Shown: piece by piece, positions 37,984 to 47,533 of the stretch
Layout of the letters: the number at the start of each line of letters is the position of its first letter
How positions within the stretch are numbered: position 1 is the first letter of the stretch
Assembly: GCF_010731675.1 (NCBI RefSeq)
Contig: NZ_AP022584.1
Location: forward strand, 3,472,001 to 3,536,000
DNA from: Mycobacterium marseillense
Lineage (GTDB): Bacteria > Actinomycetota > Actinomycetes > Mycobacteriales > Mycobacteriaceae
Length of the DNA stretch: 64,000 nucleotides
Reading direction: 5' to 3'
Translations under genes and position numbers: made by a program
The notes under the pieces: generated by a model
What the model saw: the letters and a program-made list of their open reading frames with translations, nothing else
Told to the model about the DNA's origin: nothing
Database searches by the model: none

Positions 37984-39459
37984 TCAACGTATCGAATCTG
38001 CCAGCCAGGGCGGAGGGAGAGTGTCGGGGCTGCTGATTTCATTGGTGATCCATTTGCCCATTCGCCGCAGGACTTCGATCCCGTCTTGGGGGCAGGCCAG
38101 GGATGCCGAGGTTGCGTATCCCAGTGAGACAAATCTTTGAGCGCCGTACAGCGGCAGGATGTTCTGGAGGTCATCCTTCAAGGCCTCCGGGAATACTCCG
38201 ACCGTTTGGGTGTACGCGTTGGTGCTCTTGATGGCGTCGGCGAGGGTGTCAGCCGGTACCAGGTTGGCGGTCCGGTCGCCCAGCATGCCGGCGAAGTCGA
38301 CTGAGTCGGGCAGCTGGGACACGATGATTGCACCCTCGTCGTTCTCACCGCCGATCACGCGGTACCAGTCGTCATCAAGGCGAAGCGCGTCGACGTGTGC
38401 CTTCAGCTCGCGGTCGTATGCCTTGGGCTTGGTGCTGAGTGTCGGAGGCAGCTGCAGCATTGCGTCGTAAACTCGCTCAGCGAAAGCGTTGAGCTTCTCT
38501 ACGCCCGCGGCGTCTGTGCCGCAAAGCGCATAGATGACCCGCGCATTGACACAGCCGACCTGGTTGAGCGCACCGATGTCGGTCGCAAGCCGCATGGCAG
38601 CTTCGCCTTGCAGGGTGTCGGAATCAAAAACTTCGGGACCGAGGATGCTGACGCTGCGTTTGGGGTCTAGGGCGATGAGCTCCAGCCCCGGCTGGATGTA
38701 ACGGGTGACGTGTTTGATCGATGCTAAGCCGCCCCACGCCACGATCTTCTCGAAGTGGTGCGGCTGATAGAGCTGGTCCTCTAGCGCGGTGTCACCCCCA
38801 CGCCAATATGCCACCGAAAGATGCTTGGTGATCGGATGTTCCGGAGCCATCTCGCACATGGTCTCGGCGATCGCGAGTGCGGTGAATGGGTCGTTGGACG
38901 GCGCCTTGATCAACGCGTCGCTACGCAAGATCGCGTTGCGCACAATAGTCAGCGCCGATATTCCCGGCGCATTACCGGCCACGATGTGCAGAGCACGCGC
39001 ACCAAAGCAACGCACCGCGAGCTGAGGGCCGTTGCGACGCGGTTCGGCCACCCACCCTTCTAGGTAGGGGACGCCGACCTGCGTCTCGGCTATTTCGCGG
39101 ACGAGGTCACCAGAAAACATCTGGCCGAGCCCAGCGAAGGACTCGTCGACTATCGATGGCGTCGTCGGGGCAGTCCGATAGGAAAGCTCGCAGGCACGCT
39201 GGAGCCGCTCGTTGGTCGTGATGTCGAGATGTCGCCCCAACTCGTCGAGGTAATCGACGATGTCGTCGAACGACAACCGGTACAAGTCGGCCAGCTGCCC
39301 TGGGTCACTGAGTGCGAGCCGATCCAGGTAGCGGTGGGCATCGGGGGTCTGGAACGTTAGGTCGCCACCCCGGCCCCCTACCTCGATCAAATCATCGGTA
39401 TATACCGCACCCCGGATGACCATGCTGGCCATCGGTTTCGATGTCTGCATCGCCATCAT
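37984..39459 (-). CDS. LuxC-type acyl-CoA/acyl-enzyme reductase
   Basis: A 491-residue member of the LuxC family, which reduces activated fatty acids to aldehydes with NADPH. Like LuxC it is a distant aldehyde dehydrogenase relative. The N-terminal part carries the AGNAPGISALTIVRNAIL segment near residue 161; the presumed acyl-accepting cysteine is Cys303 in NQVGCVNARVIY. Its ATG overlaps the LuxE-type gene stop (ATGA), so the two are made together. No luciferase subunit genes (luxAB) are in the window. The product aldehyde could feed an aldehyde dehydrogenase or a wax or alcohol pathway. Confidence 0.85.
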   Translation of the reverse strand: MMAMQTSKPMASMVIRGAVYTDDLIEVGGRGGDLTFQTPDAHRYLDRLALSDPGQLADLYRLSFDDIVDYLDELGRHLDITTNERLQRACELSYRTAPTTPSIVDESFAGLGQMFSGDLVREIAETQVGVPYLEGWVAEPRRNGPQLAVRCFGARALHIVAGNAPGISALTIVRNAILRSDALIKAPSNDPFTALAIAETMCEMAPEHPITKHLSVAYWRGGDTALEDQLYQPHHFEKIVAWGGLASIKHVTRYIQPGLELIALDPKRSVSILGPEVFDSDTLQGEAAMRLATDIGALNQVGCVNARVIYALCGTDAAGVEKLNAFAERVYDAMLQLPPTLSTKPKAYDRELKAHVDALRLDDDWYRVIGGENDEGAIIVSQLPDSVDFAGMLGDRTANLVPADTLADAIKSTNAYTQTVGVFPEALKDDLQNILPLYGAQRFVSLGYATSASLACPQDGIEVLRRMGKWITNEISSPDTLPPPWLADSIR

Positions 39460-40895
39460 TCATTAACCCCAGTAAGGAATTCCATCGCGTCACGATGAGC
39501 ACTTTCGGTAGCCGCGCAGGTGATCTTGTCGTCCCCGCCCTTAAGGTCGCTGTACCGTTCGATCCCGCCAACGACGTAGGCACTCGTACGCCCACACTCA
39601 CACATATGATCCCAGTCGACGGTGATCCGATCACCAGTGACAAACCCACCCCAGCGTGTCTGGGCACTGAGATCGAAGAAGGCCGCGCGCCCCGTGACCA
39701 TGCCTCGCCGCGGCAATGCCCGACCGGTATCAGGGTCCAGCACAAACGGAATCGCCGATGGAGCGAAGTGGTAGCGCTCACGCTCACACATCAAGTGGAC
39801 CGCCTGTACCTCCGACATGGCATACGCCATCGTGATCGAGTCGATACCAAAGAATCGGCACACATCCTCTTTCCAGTTCGGCGGGGGGACCATCCCCTTG
39901 GCCCCACCGCCACTGGACACCACCGAGTTCGGCGCGAACATCTTCTCCATCCCTTTACTCAAGCCGCGGGTCGCCATCCCATGGAATAGATTCCACGTTC
40001 CCGCCATAAAGACACGCTTGTCCTTGAGTTCAGCGGCGGTGCGCTCTAAGAACGCCTCTAACTGCGCCGGCATCTGCTTCTGCAGCTCCTCAAACTCATC
40101 CCGGCGAGCCGCAAGCGCCGGAGGAACCTCCAGCCGGTCGACATCACCTCGCGCCTGCGCCGCCCGCAACCGCGCTGCCAAGAACAACACATCGGAGCTC
40201 AAACGACCGGGATAGGCCACGTACAGCCGATCCTCGGAGCCGAGCACGTGATCGACGATCATGTCCAACACCCGAATATGCCCACTGGCGCCATGTCGGA
40301 AAAACGGATATATCGCGAAGATCTCTTCATCCGCCGACATATCAGCGTCTTCACCAAACCGCTGCAGGTACGTCACCCGGAACAACCGTCCGAAGTTCTG
40401 CCATTCTGCCTTCGACATCGGCAATAAGGACATCGTGCCCGACGTCCCCGACGAGTGCACGATCTTCAGCTCCGTCTGCTCGTCAAGGACCGTCACCCAT
40501 TCATCGATCAACTTACAGTTCGACACATCGAGCGCCGACAGATCAATGGCAGTCAGTTTGTCCAACCACCGCGTGAGGTCACCAAAGCGCGCTTGTTCCA
40601 GCAACGCAGCAGGATACGATTTGTACACCGTGTGCTCGAACAAAATCGGAACAACATCATCGACATCGACAATCTCATCGATCCCCTGACGATCTGCGAA
40701 GCGATCGAGCATCGGGATCTTCGACCGCAGGCCATCGAACCGGTACCGCAGCCCCTCCTGCTGCAGCTGGGCGAGCTCATCACGATCAATCGACTGCATC
40801 GCCGTCAACGAATCACCAAAGAACGCCGCCGGCCCGTCACACAACCGCCGCGCATCCCCACCACGACCCCCGTCACCGGCCATTAACTCACCCAT
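39456..40895 (-). CDS. LuxE-type acyl-protein synthetase
   Basis: A 479-residue adenylate-forming enzyme of the LuxE family, about 100 residues longer than bacterial luciferase-linked LuxE. The phosphate loop reads KIVHSSGTSGTMSLLPMS near residue 144. The C-terminal region holds CECGR and ends with DDKITCAATES, where Cys460 could be the acyl carrier cysteine known from LuxE. It would activate a carboxylic acid with ATP and hand it to the LuxC partner. ATG 40895 follows AAGGAG by 4 bp. Confidence 0.83.
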   Translation of the reverse strand: MGELMAGDGGRGGDARRLCDGPAAFFGDSLTAMQSIDRDELAQLQQEGLRYRFDGLRSKIPMLDRFADRQGIDEIVDVDDVVPILFEHTVYKSYPAALLEQARFGDLTRWLDKLTAIDLSALDVSNCKLIDEWVTVLDEQTELKIVHSSGTSGTMSLLPMSKAEWQNFGRLFRVTYLQRFGEDADMSADEEIFAIYPFFRHGASGHIRVLDMIVDHVLGSEDRLYVAYPGRLSSDVLFLAARLRAAQARGDVDRLEVPPALAARRDEFEELQKQMPAQLEAFLERTAAELKDKRVFMAGTWNLFHGMATRGLSKGMEKMFAPNSVVSSGGGAKGMVPPPNWKEDVCRFFGIDSITMAYAMSEVQAVHLMCERERYHFAPSAIPFVLDPDTGRALPRRGMVTGRAAFFDLSAQTRWGGFVTGDRITVDWDHMCECGRTSAYVVGGIERYSDLKGGDDKITCAATESAHRDAMEFLTGVNE

Positions 40896-40971
40896 AACAC
40901 TCCTTAATCCAGCGCCTACACCACCGACTCATCGGCGGAAGCGCGGGATCTCGACCCTGCAAACGTTAGGT

Positions 40972-40986
40972 ACTCGCTTAACGAGT
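40972..40986. promoter_or_regulatory. Palindrome upstream of the luxE-luxC operon
   Basis: ACTCG-CTTAA-CGAGT, 77 bp before the LuxE-type start in an A+T-rich divergent region. The overlapping GCGAGTACC (minus strand) shares its GAGTAC core with the 12-bp sites further right, but matches them poorly overall. The rest of 40896-41449 shows no gene I can support. Confidence 0.4.
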
Positions 40987-41449
40987 TAGTACACACTATC
41001 TTTTGCTAAAATGAAGTTCGTGTCAACCTCAGAGGTAGCTCAACAACGTCGCCACCAATGAACGCGCCTGGCCGTAGGTTTGATGCACGCCCGCACCGAT
41101 CCGAGTTGGCTCGCCTGCTGACGAGATCCAATGTGGTTGCTGCATCGCGCTTCTCGTGGGCGACGTCGATCAGATCATGGACCTCACGCCCCGAGCCTTT
41201 TCTGGTCGGCGCGATTAGACTTATATTGACCGTCGCACACCTTTGTGGTCGGATGCTCTACATCATTAGACATCTGGTCACCAGTAGTCCATCCGATTCA
41301 ACAGACACCCAACGCAATAGCCGGTCGGCAAGCCGCATCTCCTCTTCGGTGAGCATCAGCGCCGCACGAGTGGGCTCTGGTCGTGTCAGGGCTCGCGTGG
41401 TGGCCCTGGAGCCATAGCGGCCGACGCAGGTTGCGGAAGGAAAGAACAG

Positions 41450-42301
41450 ATGAAGGTGGGAGCGATCGAGATCTTGCCGGTAATCGACACAACCTTCGCA
41501 GCGCCGCCGTCGCTGATCTATGACTATGCGGGCAGGAGTGAAGATGAGGCCTGGGAATCGCACCGTCAGCTGCTCAACGACCAAGGACTGCTGGAACAGT
41601 CGATGGGCGGCTTCCTGATCCGTGGTGCAGGGAACCACCTCACACTCGTCGACCTTGGTCTTGGCCCAAACGAAATGATCGGGCTCTCAGGCGGTGGACT
41701 GCTCGATAGCCTCGCCGCGTATGGCGTTGGGCCCGAACAGATCACGGACGTCGTATTCACTCACCTACATCTCGACCATATCGGTTGGGCAACCAAGGAC
41801 GATGAAGTTGTGTTCCCGAACGCGACCTATCGATGCGACGTTGCCGACTGGGATTTCTTCGTCACAAACTTCTCCGCTGATGGGTCTGGCGAGGCCTCGG
41901 CCTACTTCGCACAGGGGCTTGAGTACTTCCAACTGCAACGGGACATTTTGCTGCCGGTACTGGATCGGCTCGAGGCCTGGTCGTCCGATGGCCCTTTACT
42001 GCCTGGCCTCGATGCCATGCGCATTCCTGGACACACGCCCGGCAGCACGATCGTCGTCGTCTCCGACGGCGGACAACGCGCGCTGCTCCTTGGCGATGTC
42101 GCGCACTGCCCGGCCGAACTCGTCCATGATGAGTGGGAGTGCCTTGCCGATGTAGACCCCGAGTTGGCCACTCGCGCAAGAAATGCCCTCGTTCGAGAGA
42201 TCGAGGGCGAGGATCTACCGATGGCGGCCGCGCACTTCCCGGGCCTGCAATTCGGTCGACTCCTTTTCGCGGGGGCGAGCCGCCGGTTTACCTATCTGTG
42301 A
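41450..42301 (+). CDS. Metallo-beta-lactamase-fold hydrolase (lactonase-like)
   Basis: A 283-residue MBL-fold protein. The metal signature reads FTHLHLDHIGW near residue 104, then a His in IPGHTPGS near 190, an Asp in LLLGDVAHCP near 209, and a late His in AAHFPG near 258. This set is shared with quorum-quenching lactonases and related hydrolases. In a cluster with a Baeyer-Villiger monooxygenase it is a good candidate to open the lactone product; that is an inference. ATG 41450 follows GGAAGGAAAG. Divergent from the luxE-luxC operon. Confidence 0.84.
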   Translation: MKVGAIEILPVIDTTFAAPPSLIYDYAGRSEDEAWESHRQLLNDQGLLEQSMGGFLIRGAGNHLTLVDLGLGPNEMIGLSGGGLLDSLAAYGVGPEQITDVVFTHLHLDHIGWATKDDEVVFPNATYRCDVADWDFFVTNFSADGSGEASAYFAQGLEYFQLQRDILLPVLDRLEAWSSDGPLLPGLDAMRIPGHTPGSTIVVVSDGGQRALLLGDVAHCPAELVHDEWECLADVDPELATRARNALVREIEGEDLPMAAAHFPGLQFGRLLFAGASRRFTYL

Positions 42302-42488
42302 CGAGGAAGGTTGTCTTTGCCAGCCGGGAAACATCGACGCATTCCGGCCCGATCACGCCATCCAGAATTGGTGATACCCGGCCCCGGCAGGGCCGCCGGA
42401 CCGGTCCGCACCTGCCGGTGCGGACGCCACCCGGCCGGTAGGACCGGGCGACATCGCCAGCAGTCACGCGGACTGAAGTCTCAGGCGT

Positions 42489-42845
42489 GATTTCGATGGG
42501 CGGTTCCAGCAGTTCGCCCGTGTGGATGGCTCCGGCCCGGACAAGCGCGACCGGCTTGCGGCGCTCGCCAACGGGCTTGGGCGGCCTCAACCCCGCTTGT
42601 ACCATCGCCATCGGACGCCCGGCGAGGCCGCCGCCGCGGTCCATGTCAAGACTCCGACCATCGTCAAGATGGCCGCTCGGATGACCGCGGCGGGGCTGCT
42701 CGTCCGCCGCCGCGATGGGCACGACAGCCGGCCCGTACGGTTATGGCTCACCAATAAGGGGCGGAGCCTACAACTGGTTCACCGACGTTCACCATTCTAT
42801 TGGAGCAGTTTGTCGCAGTGGACAACCCGACTCCCTGAGCGGTGA
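42489..42845 (+). pseudogene. MarR-family regulator remnant
   Basis: The frame reads VHVKTPTIVKMAARMTAAGL and then LVRRRDGHDSRPVRLWLTNK, the recognition helix and wing of a MarR repressor. The N-terminal dimerisation helices and a start codon with a ribosome site are not recognisable, and the C-terminus is short. It is probably a decayed regulator gene. Nothing else is seen in 42302-42488. Confidence 0.5.
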
Positions 42846-42848
42846 TGG

Positions 42849-43190
42849 CTAAGCTTTCGTCACACGAGGCGTGATTTCCTCCCAGAGCGCGGCGGTTGCA
42901 CCCGCTTGATCTATGGAGTCCCCCATGTCAAGATCGGCTGCGGACTGTATCAACGTGTCAAGAGCGCCCTGTAAGTCATCGGTGTCGAGTTCATACACTG
43001 CCGCATAACGGTGCTCCGGCCGATCCATACCCTCGACTGCGACTTCTGAGAGCCGATAGCGAGACGCGGCGACAAACCCGTCCGCAGCGAGAATCTCAGG
43101 GAGGTGGATTTTGTCGTACCAATGGTTGTAGTCGTCATGCCGGTCGGGGGTTATCGGGTTCGTGTACACGATCAGCAATGCCTTGGACAT
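42849..43190 (-). CDS. Dimeric alpha/beta-barrel protein (EthD-like)
   Basis: A 113-residue protein starting MSKALLIVYTNPIT. The HDDYNHWYDKIHLPEILA segment is typical of EthD/NIPSNAP-type ferredoxin-like dimers. Members act as small monooxygenases, isomerases or accessory proteins for P450-linked breakdown; the role here is open. ATG 43190 follows GAAAGGG by 6 bp. The 169 bp to the synthetase gene upstream show no gene. Confidence 0.75.
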   Translation of the reverse strand: MSKALLIVYTNPITPDRHDDYNHWYDKIHLPEILAADGFVAASRYRLSEVAVEGMDRPEHRYAAVYELDTDDLQGALDTLIQSAADLDMGDSIDQAGATAALWEEITPRVTKA

Positions 43191-43359
43191 GTGGGGCCCT
43201 TTCTTGGTTGTCGATCCCGGAACGTTGAATGTTGCGGTCTCTGTGGTCGAAAACTCCTGGGGGTCTCGCGCAATGACACGCAAAGTCGCACGCGGGATTT
43301 CATGCTCGGCGCCGGCCCCGGGCGGAGCCTCGTCGTCGGGGACGGCATCGTCGAACCCA

Positions 43360-44937
43360 TCAGCCCCATTGCGACGCGGCCAGTTCGCGCTTGACGACCT
43401 TGCCGGCTGCGTTGCGCGGAAGATCGTCGTGGGAGATGAACCAGCGGGTCGGAACCTCAAAATAGGCCAAGGCGGCAGTGGCGAACGCAGCAAGTTCTGC
43501 CACGGTCGCTGCGGCGGTGCGGCGCAACACCACAGCAGCAGCAACCTCTTCACCGAGATCGTCATGTGGAAGTCCGATCACCGCGGCATCCAGCACGGCC
43601 GGGTGCTCTTGTAACCTCGCTTCGACCCGGCGCGCGGACACATTCTCACCTCCGCGGATCACAACATCCTTTCCCCTGCCGGTGAGGTATAGGAATCCGT
43701 CGGTATCCACGCGTCCCAAATCTCCTGTCCGCAACCAGCGCTCAGCCGTAATCACCGAAGCGTCCGATTCGTTCCAGTAGCCGACCATCACGCTGGGGCT
43801 ACGGACAAGAATCTCGCCTACCCCTTCGTCGTCCTCATTCTCAATGGCCAACTGGACTGTTAGCAGTGGTCTGCCAACGGAATCAGGATGACGCATTAGA
43901 TCGTCTCCGACAGCGACGCTCACCGCTCCACCAGCCTCGGTAAGGCCATACGAAACGGCGGCACCTCGTTTGACTTTCGGAAACCGTGCGATGACCCGGT
44001 CCCAAAGGCCCTTCGGCACGGGAGCCGCCCCCATCACGAGCGATCTCAGGGCAACTTCGTCCTGAGCATCCTGCGGACTTTCCTCGAGCGCGTCCAACAC
44101 GCGCGAGACCATGGTCGGCACTGCCGACCACACCACGATTTTGTGCTCTCGTAAGAGTCGAATCACTTCCGAAGGATCGAATCGGCCCTTGAGGAATGCC
44201 ATGGTCCCACCCGTGACGATGGAAGAGAGCAGCTGTTGTACCGCGCCGATGTGAAACAAGGGAACCGACATCAACGAGGTGCGCCTCGACGCATCGTGGC
44301 GTACGGAAAGTTGATCCGAGTTGATCAGCGAGTTTTGAGTGGCGGCAATCAGATTGCGATGACTAAGAACAGCACCCTTTGGGCCGCCCGTGGTTCCCGA
44401 AGTAAAGATGATCACGGCCGGTTCGTCTTCGTCTGCACTTAGATCTTCGACTGCCTCCTGGGCGGCTTCGGAAAAAGTCAGTTCGTCGAAGCGAATGGCA
44501 GCTACACCCTCGGGAATCAATGCCAGGCGACGGTCGTCGGCAACGACAAGCCGCGGACCCAACGCGGCTACCACGTCGGAAACGACATCGCCACTCCACC
44601 AAGCATTTCCGGCACTGACCACCCAGCCCTGGCTCACGCACGTCCAGAACATGACGACCCATTCTATGGAGTTCGCACCTAGCAGCAGCACGCGATCGCC
44701 GCGGCGAAGTGAGTGCCGCGATCGAAGCTGCTCGGCAAAGCTGGCCGTGGCTCCCGACAACGCGTCGAATGTCAGCGTCCGGTCACCCTGTATAACGTAT
44801 GGCTGGTCTCCCAATCGGACAGCATTCCGCAGCAGTTCGGCAAGCGAGCGCGGTCGTGATTCGAAAACTTTGCAAGGCGAACCGAGTACGTGCTCGGTAA
44901 CCACATCGGTACCCCACGAACCGACGAGCTCAGGCAT
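43360..44937 (-). CDS. Acyl-CoA synthetase (FadD-type)
   Basis: A 525-residue ANL-superfamily ligase. The P-loop reads IIFTSGTTGGPKGAVLSH near residue 180, A5 YGLTEAGG near 333, the hinge GRGKDVVIRGGENVSA near 427 and the catalytic lysine NAAGKVVKREL. It closely resembles in layout the synthetase at 49803 (both begin with a WGTDV segment), so the two are likely paralogues. Its start overlaps the enoyl-CoA hydratase stop by 8 bp. Confidence 0.88.
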   Translation of the reverse strand: MPELVGSWGTDVVTEHVLGSPCKVFESRPRSLAELLRNAVRLGDQPYVIQGDRTLTFDALSGATASFAEQLRSRHSLRRGDRVLLLGANSIEWVVMFWTCVSQGWVVSAGNAWWSGDVVSDVVAALGPRLVVADDRRLALIPEGVAAIRFDELTFSEAAQEAVEDLSADEDEPAVIIFTSGTTGGPKGAVLSHRNLIAATQNSLINSDQLSVRHDASRRTSLMSVPLFHIGAVQQLLSSIVTGGTMAFLKGRFDPSEVIRLLREHKIVVWSAVPTMVSRVLDALEESPQDAQDEVALRSLVMGAAPVPKGLWDRVIARFPKVKRGAAVSYGLTEAGGAVSVAVGDDLMRHPDSVGRPLLTVQLAIENEDDEGVGEILVRSPSVMVGYWNESDASVITAERWLRTGDLGRVDTDGFLYLTGRGKDVVIRGGENVSARRVEARLQEHPAVLDAAVIGLPHDDLGEEVAAAVVLRRTAAATVAELAAFATAALAYFEVPTRWFISHDDLPRNAAGKVVKRELAASQWG

Positions 44938-45787
44938 CGTGTACGGCAGCCGACGATGCCGACTGAGCTTCTTCTCGATAGTCGGCGAAGTTCCGATCGC
45001 GGTCGGACAAGCTGTCGCGAACGCCTTTGGACCTCATGGATTTCATGAATTCCCTCGACGATCGCTGATGGAACCCGATGGCGTTGAGCTCCGCGCATGC
45101 CCGCATCCCGGTCCGAATCCCTGCTGCCTCCATCGCTCGATGGCAAGCCCGCTTGTTCAGAGCCAGGATGTCAGCGGGAACCTTGCTCACGCGCTCGGCG
45201 ACGCTGACAACGGCATTTTCCAATTCGTCCGCTGGAAAGCTTCGCGTCGCGAATCCGAGTTCGGCAGCCTCCTTACCCGAGATCCAGTCGCCGGTGAGCA
45301 ACGCCTCCATCCCCCGCCGCATCCCAAGCAACCACGGCTGCCAGACCATGTCAGGCGTCGACATCGAGCGCACGGGTGGGTAACCGACTCTTGCGTCGTC
45401 GGCAATGTAGACCACGTCGCACGCCGCGGCCAGTTCGGACCCACCAGCAAGGCACCACCCGTGGACCTGAGCCACGATCGGCGTTGCGAGATCCCACATC
45501 TCGAACCAACCGGCGATGACATGCCTCGGCCACCACCCGTCGACCTTCGATGTGTGACGTTCCACCGGACGAACCCAATTCTCGAGATCGTATCCGGCCG
45601 AAAAGCATTTACCGGCACCACGGATGACGATCACTGCAACGTCAGGTGACGAGTCGGCCGCGCGCAATGCTTCGAAGAGGGCCAGGCGGAGCTCATCGCT
45701 GAGCGCGTTCCGCTTCTCGGGTCGGTTGAGGGTCAAACGACGAACCCGCGAAACGGGGTCGTCAACAATGATCAGTTCTTGGGACAT
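44930..45787 (-). CDS. Enoyl-CoA hydratase/isomerase family protein
   Basis: A 285-residue crotonase. The oxyanion-hole segments are KCFSAGYDLENW near residue 62 and GWCLAGGSELAAACD near 110. The position that usually bears a catalytic Glu reads SMSTPDMVWQPWLLG, so the standard hydratase glutamate is not evident; an isomerase, hydrolase or ring-cleaving role is possible. ATG 45787 with a shared promoter region to the aldehyde dehydrogenase on the other strand. First gene of an operon with the FadD at 43360. Confidence 0.83.
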   Translation of the reverse strand: MSQELIIVDDPVSRVRRLTLNRPEKRNALSDELRLALFEALRAADSSPDVAVIVIRGAGKCFSAGYDLENWVRPVERHTSKVDGWWPRHVIAGWFEMWDLATPIVAQVHGWCLAGGSELAAACDVVYIADDARVGYPPVRSMSTPDMVWQPWLLGMRRGMEALLTGDWISGKEAAELGFATRSFPADELENAVVSVAERVSKVPADILALNKRACHRAMEAAGIRTGMRACAELNAIGFHQRSSREFMKSMRSKGVRDSLSDRDRNFADYREEAQSASSAAVHDA

Positions 45788-45871
45788 GCGACAGACTCCT
45801 CGGTGCTTGGAAAGCCAGGGCTACGCCATCTGGTCGGCCCGTATCCGGCGTCGACGATCAGCTTCTAAAAG

Positions 45872-45883
45872 GTAAGTACTTAC
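45872..45883. promoter_or_regulatory. Operator site 1, perfect palindrome GTAAGTACTTAC
   Basis: A perfect 12-bp palindrome between the divergent enoyl-CoA hydratase and aldehyde dehydrogenase genes. A -10-like TATACT follows at 45886-45891, so a bound repressor would block the promoter of the gene at 45922. One of six related sites. Confidence 0.7.
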
Positions 45884-45921
45884 TATATACTAGCTTTCGA
45901 TTGGTTGCGAGAAGGAGGCCT

Positions 45922-47400
45922 ATGAAATACGACCGGAGCGAATTGCTCATCGGCGGGGACTGGCGTGGCGAAGGAACGGGTTGGATTCCCGTGATCTCTC
46001 CAGCCACTGAGCATGTGGTGACGGAAGTCCGCCGCGCGGAGACCGCAGATATCGACCTCGCAGTGACCAAAGCCCGTGCAGCGCTCGAGTCGGGGCCATG
46101 GCCGCGGATGTCCCGTAGCGAACGCGCGGAGTTGATTCTTTCAGCGGTGCGCCAGCTAGCCCAATCGACCGATGACATCGCCACGGTTGTAACCCATGAG
46201 ATGGGCGCACCTTTCGCCGACTTACTCAAGTATCAGATACCCGCCGCCTTGGCCACGGCGAAGGCGTTCGTGCGATTCTGCGCCGATGTCGCAGAACAAA
46301 AGACGCGGAAGGGTCGTCAAGGATGGGCCCTCATCGAGCAGGAACCGGTTGGCGTCGTCGGCGCTATAACGCCGTGGAACGCCCCGTTCTACTTCAGCAT
46401 CCTGAAGGTCATCCCCGCCCTGCTGGCCGGCTGCACCGTCGTGCTCAAGCCCGCCGAGGAGACCCCGGTCAGTGCGTTCTATCTGGGCGAAGCGCTCTAC
46501 GCGGCGGGGCTTCCCGAGGGAGTTTTGAGCATAGTGCCGGGCGGCAGCACGATCGGAAAGTACCTGGTCGCACATTCCGGCATCGACAAAGTGTCATTCA
46601 CCGGAAGCACCTCGGCGGGAAGGGAAATCGGCGCGGTCTGCGGAAGGCAGCTCAAGCGCTCGAGCTTAGAGCTCGGCGGGAAGTCGGCCGCCATAGTCCT
46701 CGAGGATGCCGACCTCGGCGTGGCGATCCAATCGATGAGTGCGGGCGTCTTCTACAACACCGGCCAGGTGTGCGCTGCGCTCAGCCGGGTACTCGCCCCT
46801 GTAAAGCGGTACCGGGAGGTCGTCGACAGCCTCTCCATTGCCGCGAACCAACTTCGCGTAGGGGACCCGTTCGACCCAGCCACCGACGTTGGGCCTTTGG
46901 TCTCGTCGCGACAACGTGATCGGGTCGAAGGCTACCTCGCGTTGGCCGAAGCCGAGGGCGCGGTCCTCGAGACCGGTGGACATCGGCCCCCCGACATCGG
47001 CCATGGCTACTACATGCAGCCAACCGTGTACTCCGGAGTCACGAACGACATGAGAATTGCGCGCGAAGAAATCTTCGGCCCGGTGGTCGTGGTGATTCCC
47101 TACGATTCCGTCGACGAAGCCGTCGGAATCGCCAACGACTCCATCTACGGTCTGCACGGCGGGGTCTACACGAGCGATCCGAAGACGGGGGTAGATGTCG
47201 CGCGGCGACTCATTACAGGCGCCGTCTCGGTCAATTCGTTCACGCTCAATTCGGATGCTCCGTTCGGCGGACGGAAGTGTTCGGGCTACGGCCGGGAGTT
47301 CGGCCCGGAGGGTATCGCAGAATATCTCGAGTACAAGACGATCAACGTGCCGGAATTTGTAATAGAGGAGGTCGCTAGCGCCGGACATACCGGCGTTTGA
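45922..47400 (+). CDS. Aldehyde dehydrogenase
   Basis: A 492-residue NAD(P)-dependent aldehyde dehydrogenase, clearly related to the one at 20545. Cofactor segment VVGAITPWNAPFY near residue 144, general base SLELGGKSAAIVLEDAD near 250, catalytic Cys in NTGQVCAALSRVL near 285, EEIFGPV near 387. ATG 45922 has a perfect AAGGAGG; a TTG at 45901 is in frame but unlikely. It could oxidise the aldehyde made by the LuxC/LuxE pair or one from side-chain oxidation. Preceded by operator site 1. Confidence 0.9.
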   Translation: MKYDRSELLIGGDWRGEGTGWIPVISPATEHVVTEVRRAETADIDLAVTKARAALESGPWPRMSRSERAELILSAVRQLAQSTDDIATVVTHEMGAPFADLLKYQIPAALATAKAFVRFCADVAEQKTRKGRQGWALIEQEPVGVVGAITPWNAPFYFSILKVIPALLAGCTVVLKPAEETPVSAFYLGEALYAAGLPEGVLSIVPGGSTIGKYLVAHSGIDKVSFTGSTSAGREIGAVCGRQLKRSSLELGGKSAAIVLEDADLGVAIQSMSAGVFYNTGQVCAALSRVLAPVKRYREVVDSLSIAANQLRVGDPFDPATDVGPLVSSRQRDRVEGYLALAEAEGAVLETGGHRPPDIGHGYYMQPTVYSGVTNDMRIAREEIFGPVVVVIPYDSVDEAVGIANDSIYGLHGGVYTSDPKTGVDVARRLITGAVSVNSFTLNSDAPFGGRKCSGYGREFGPEGIAEYLEYKTINVPEFVIEEVASAGHTGV

Positions 47401-47533
47401 GCCAACAATTGCCGTAACGGGACTATCGCACTGCACAACAGGAATCGCGCAGAAGCAGCCGATAGAGAACCGCAGTCCGCCGATTCACATCCGAACCCCA
47501 AAGACGAGTCGAAAGATTGGTGAGGAGCATTGA

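Noticed and set aside
37984-40895. A bioluminescence operon
   Set aside because: No luxA or luxB homologue is present; only the aldehyde-forming part is found.
41258-41638. A 126-codon minus-strand frame opposite the MBL gene start
   Set aside because: It overlaps the well-supported hydrolase gene and shows no recognisable domain; at most its distal part is a fossil.
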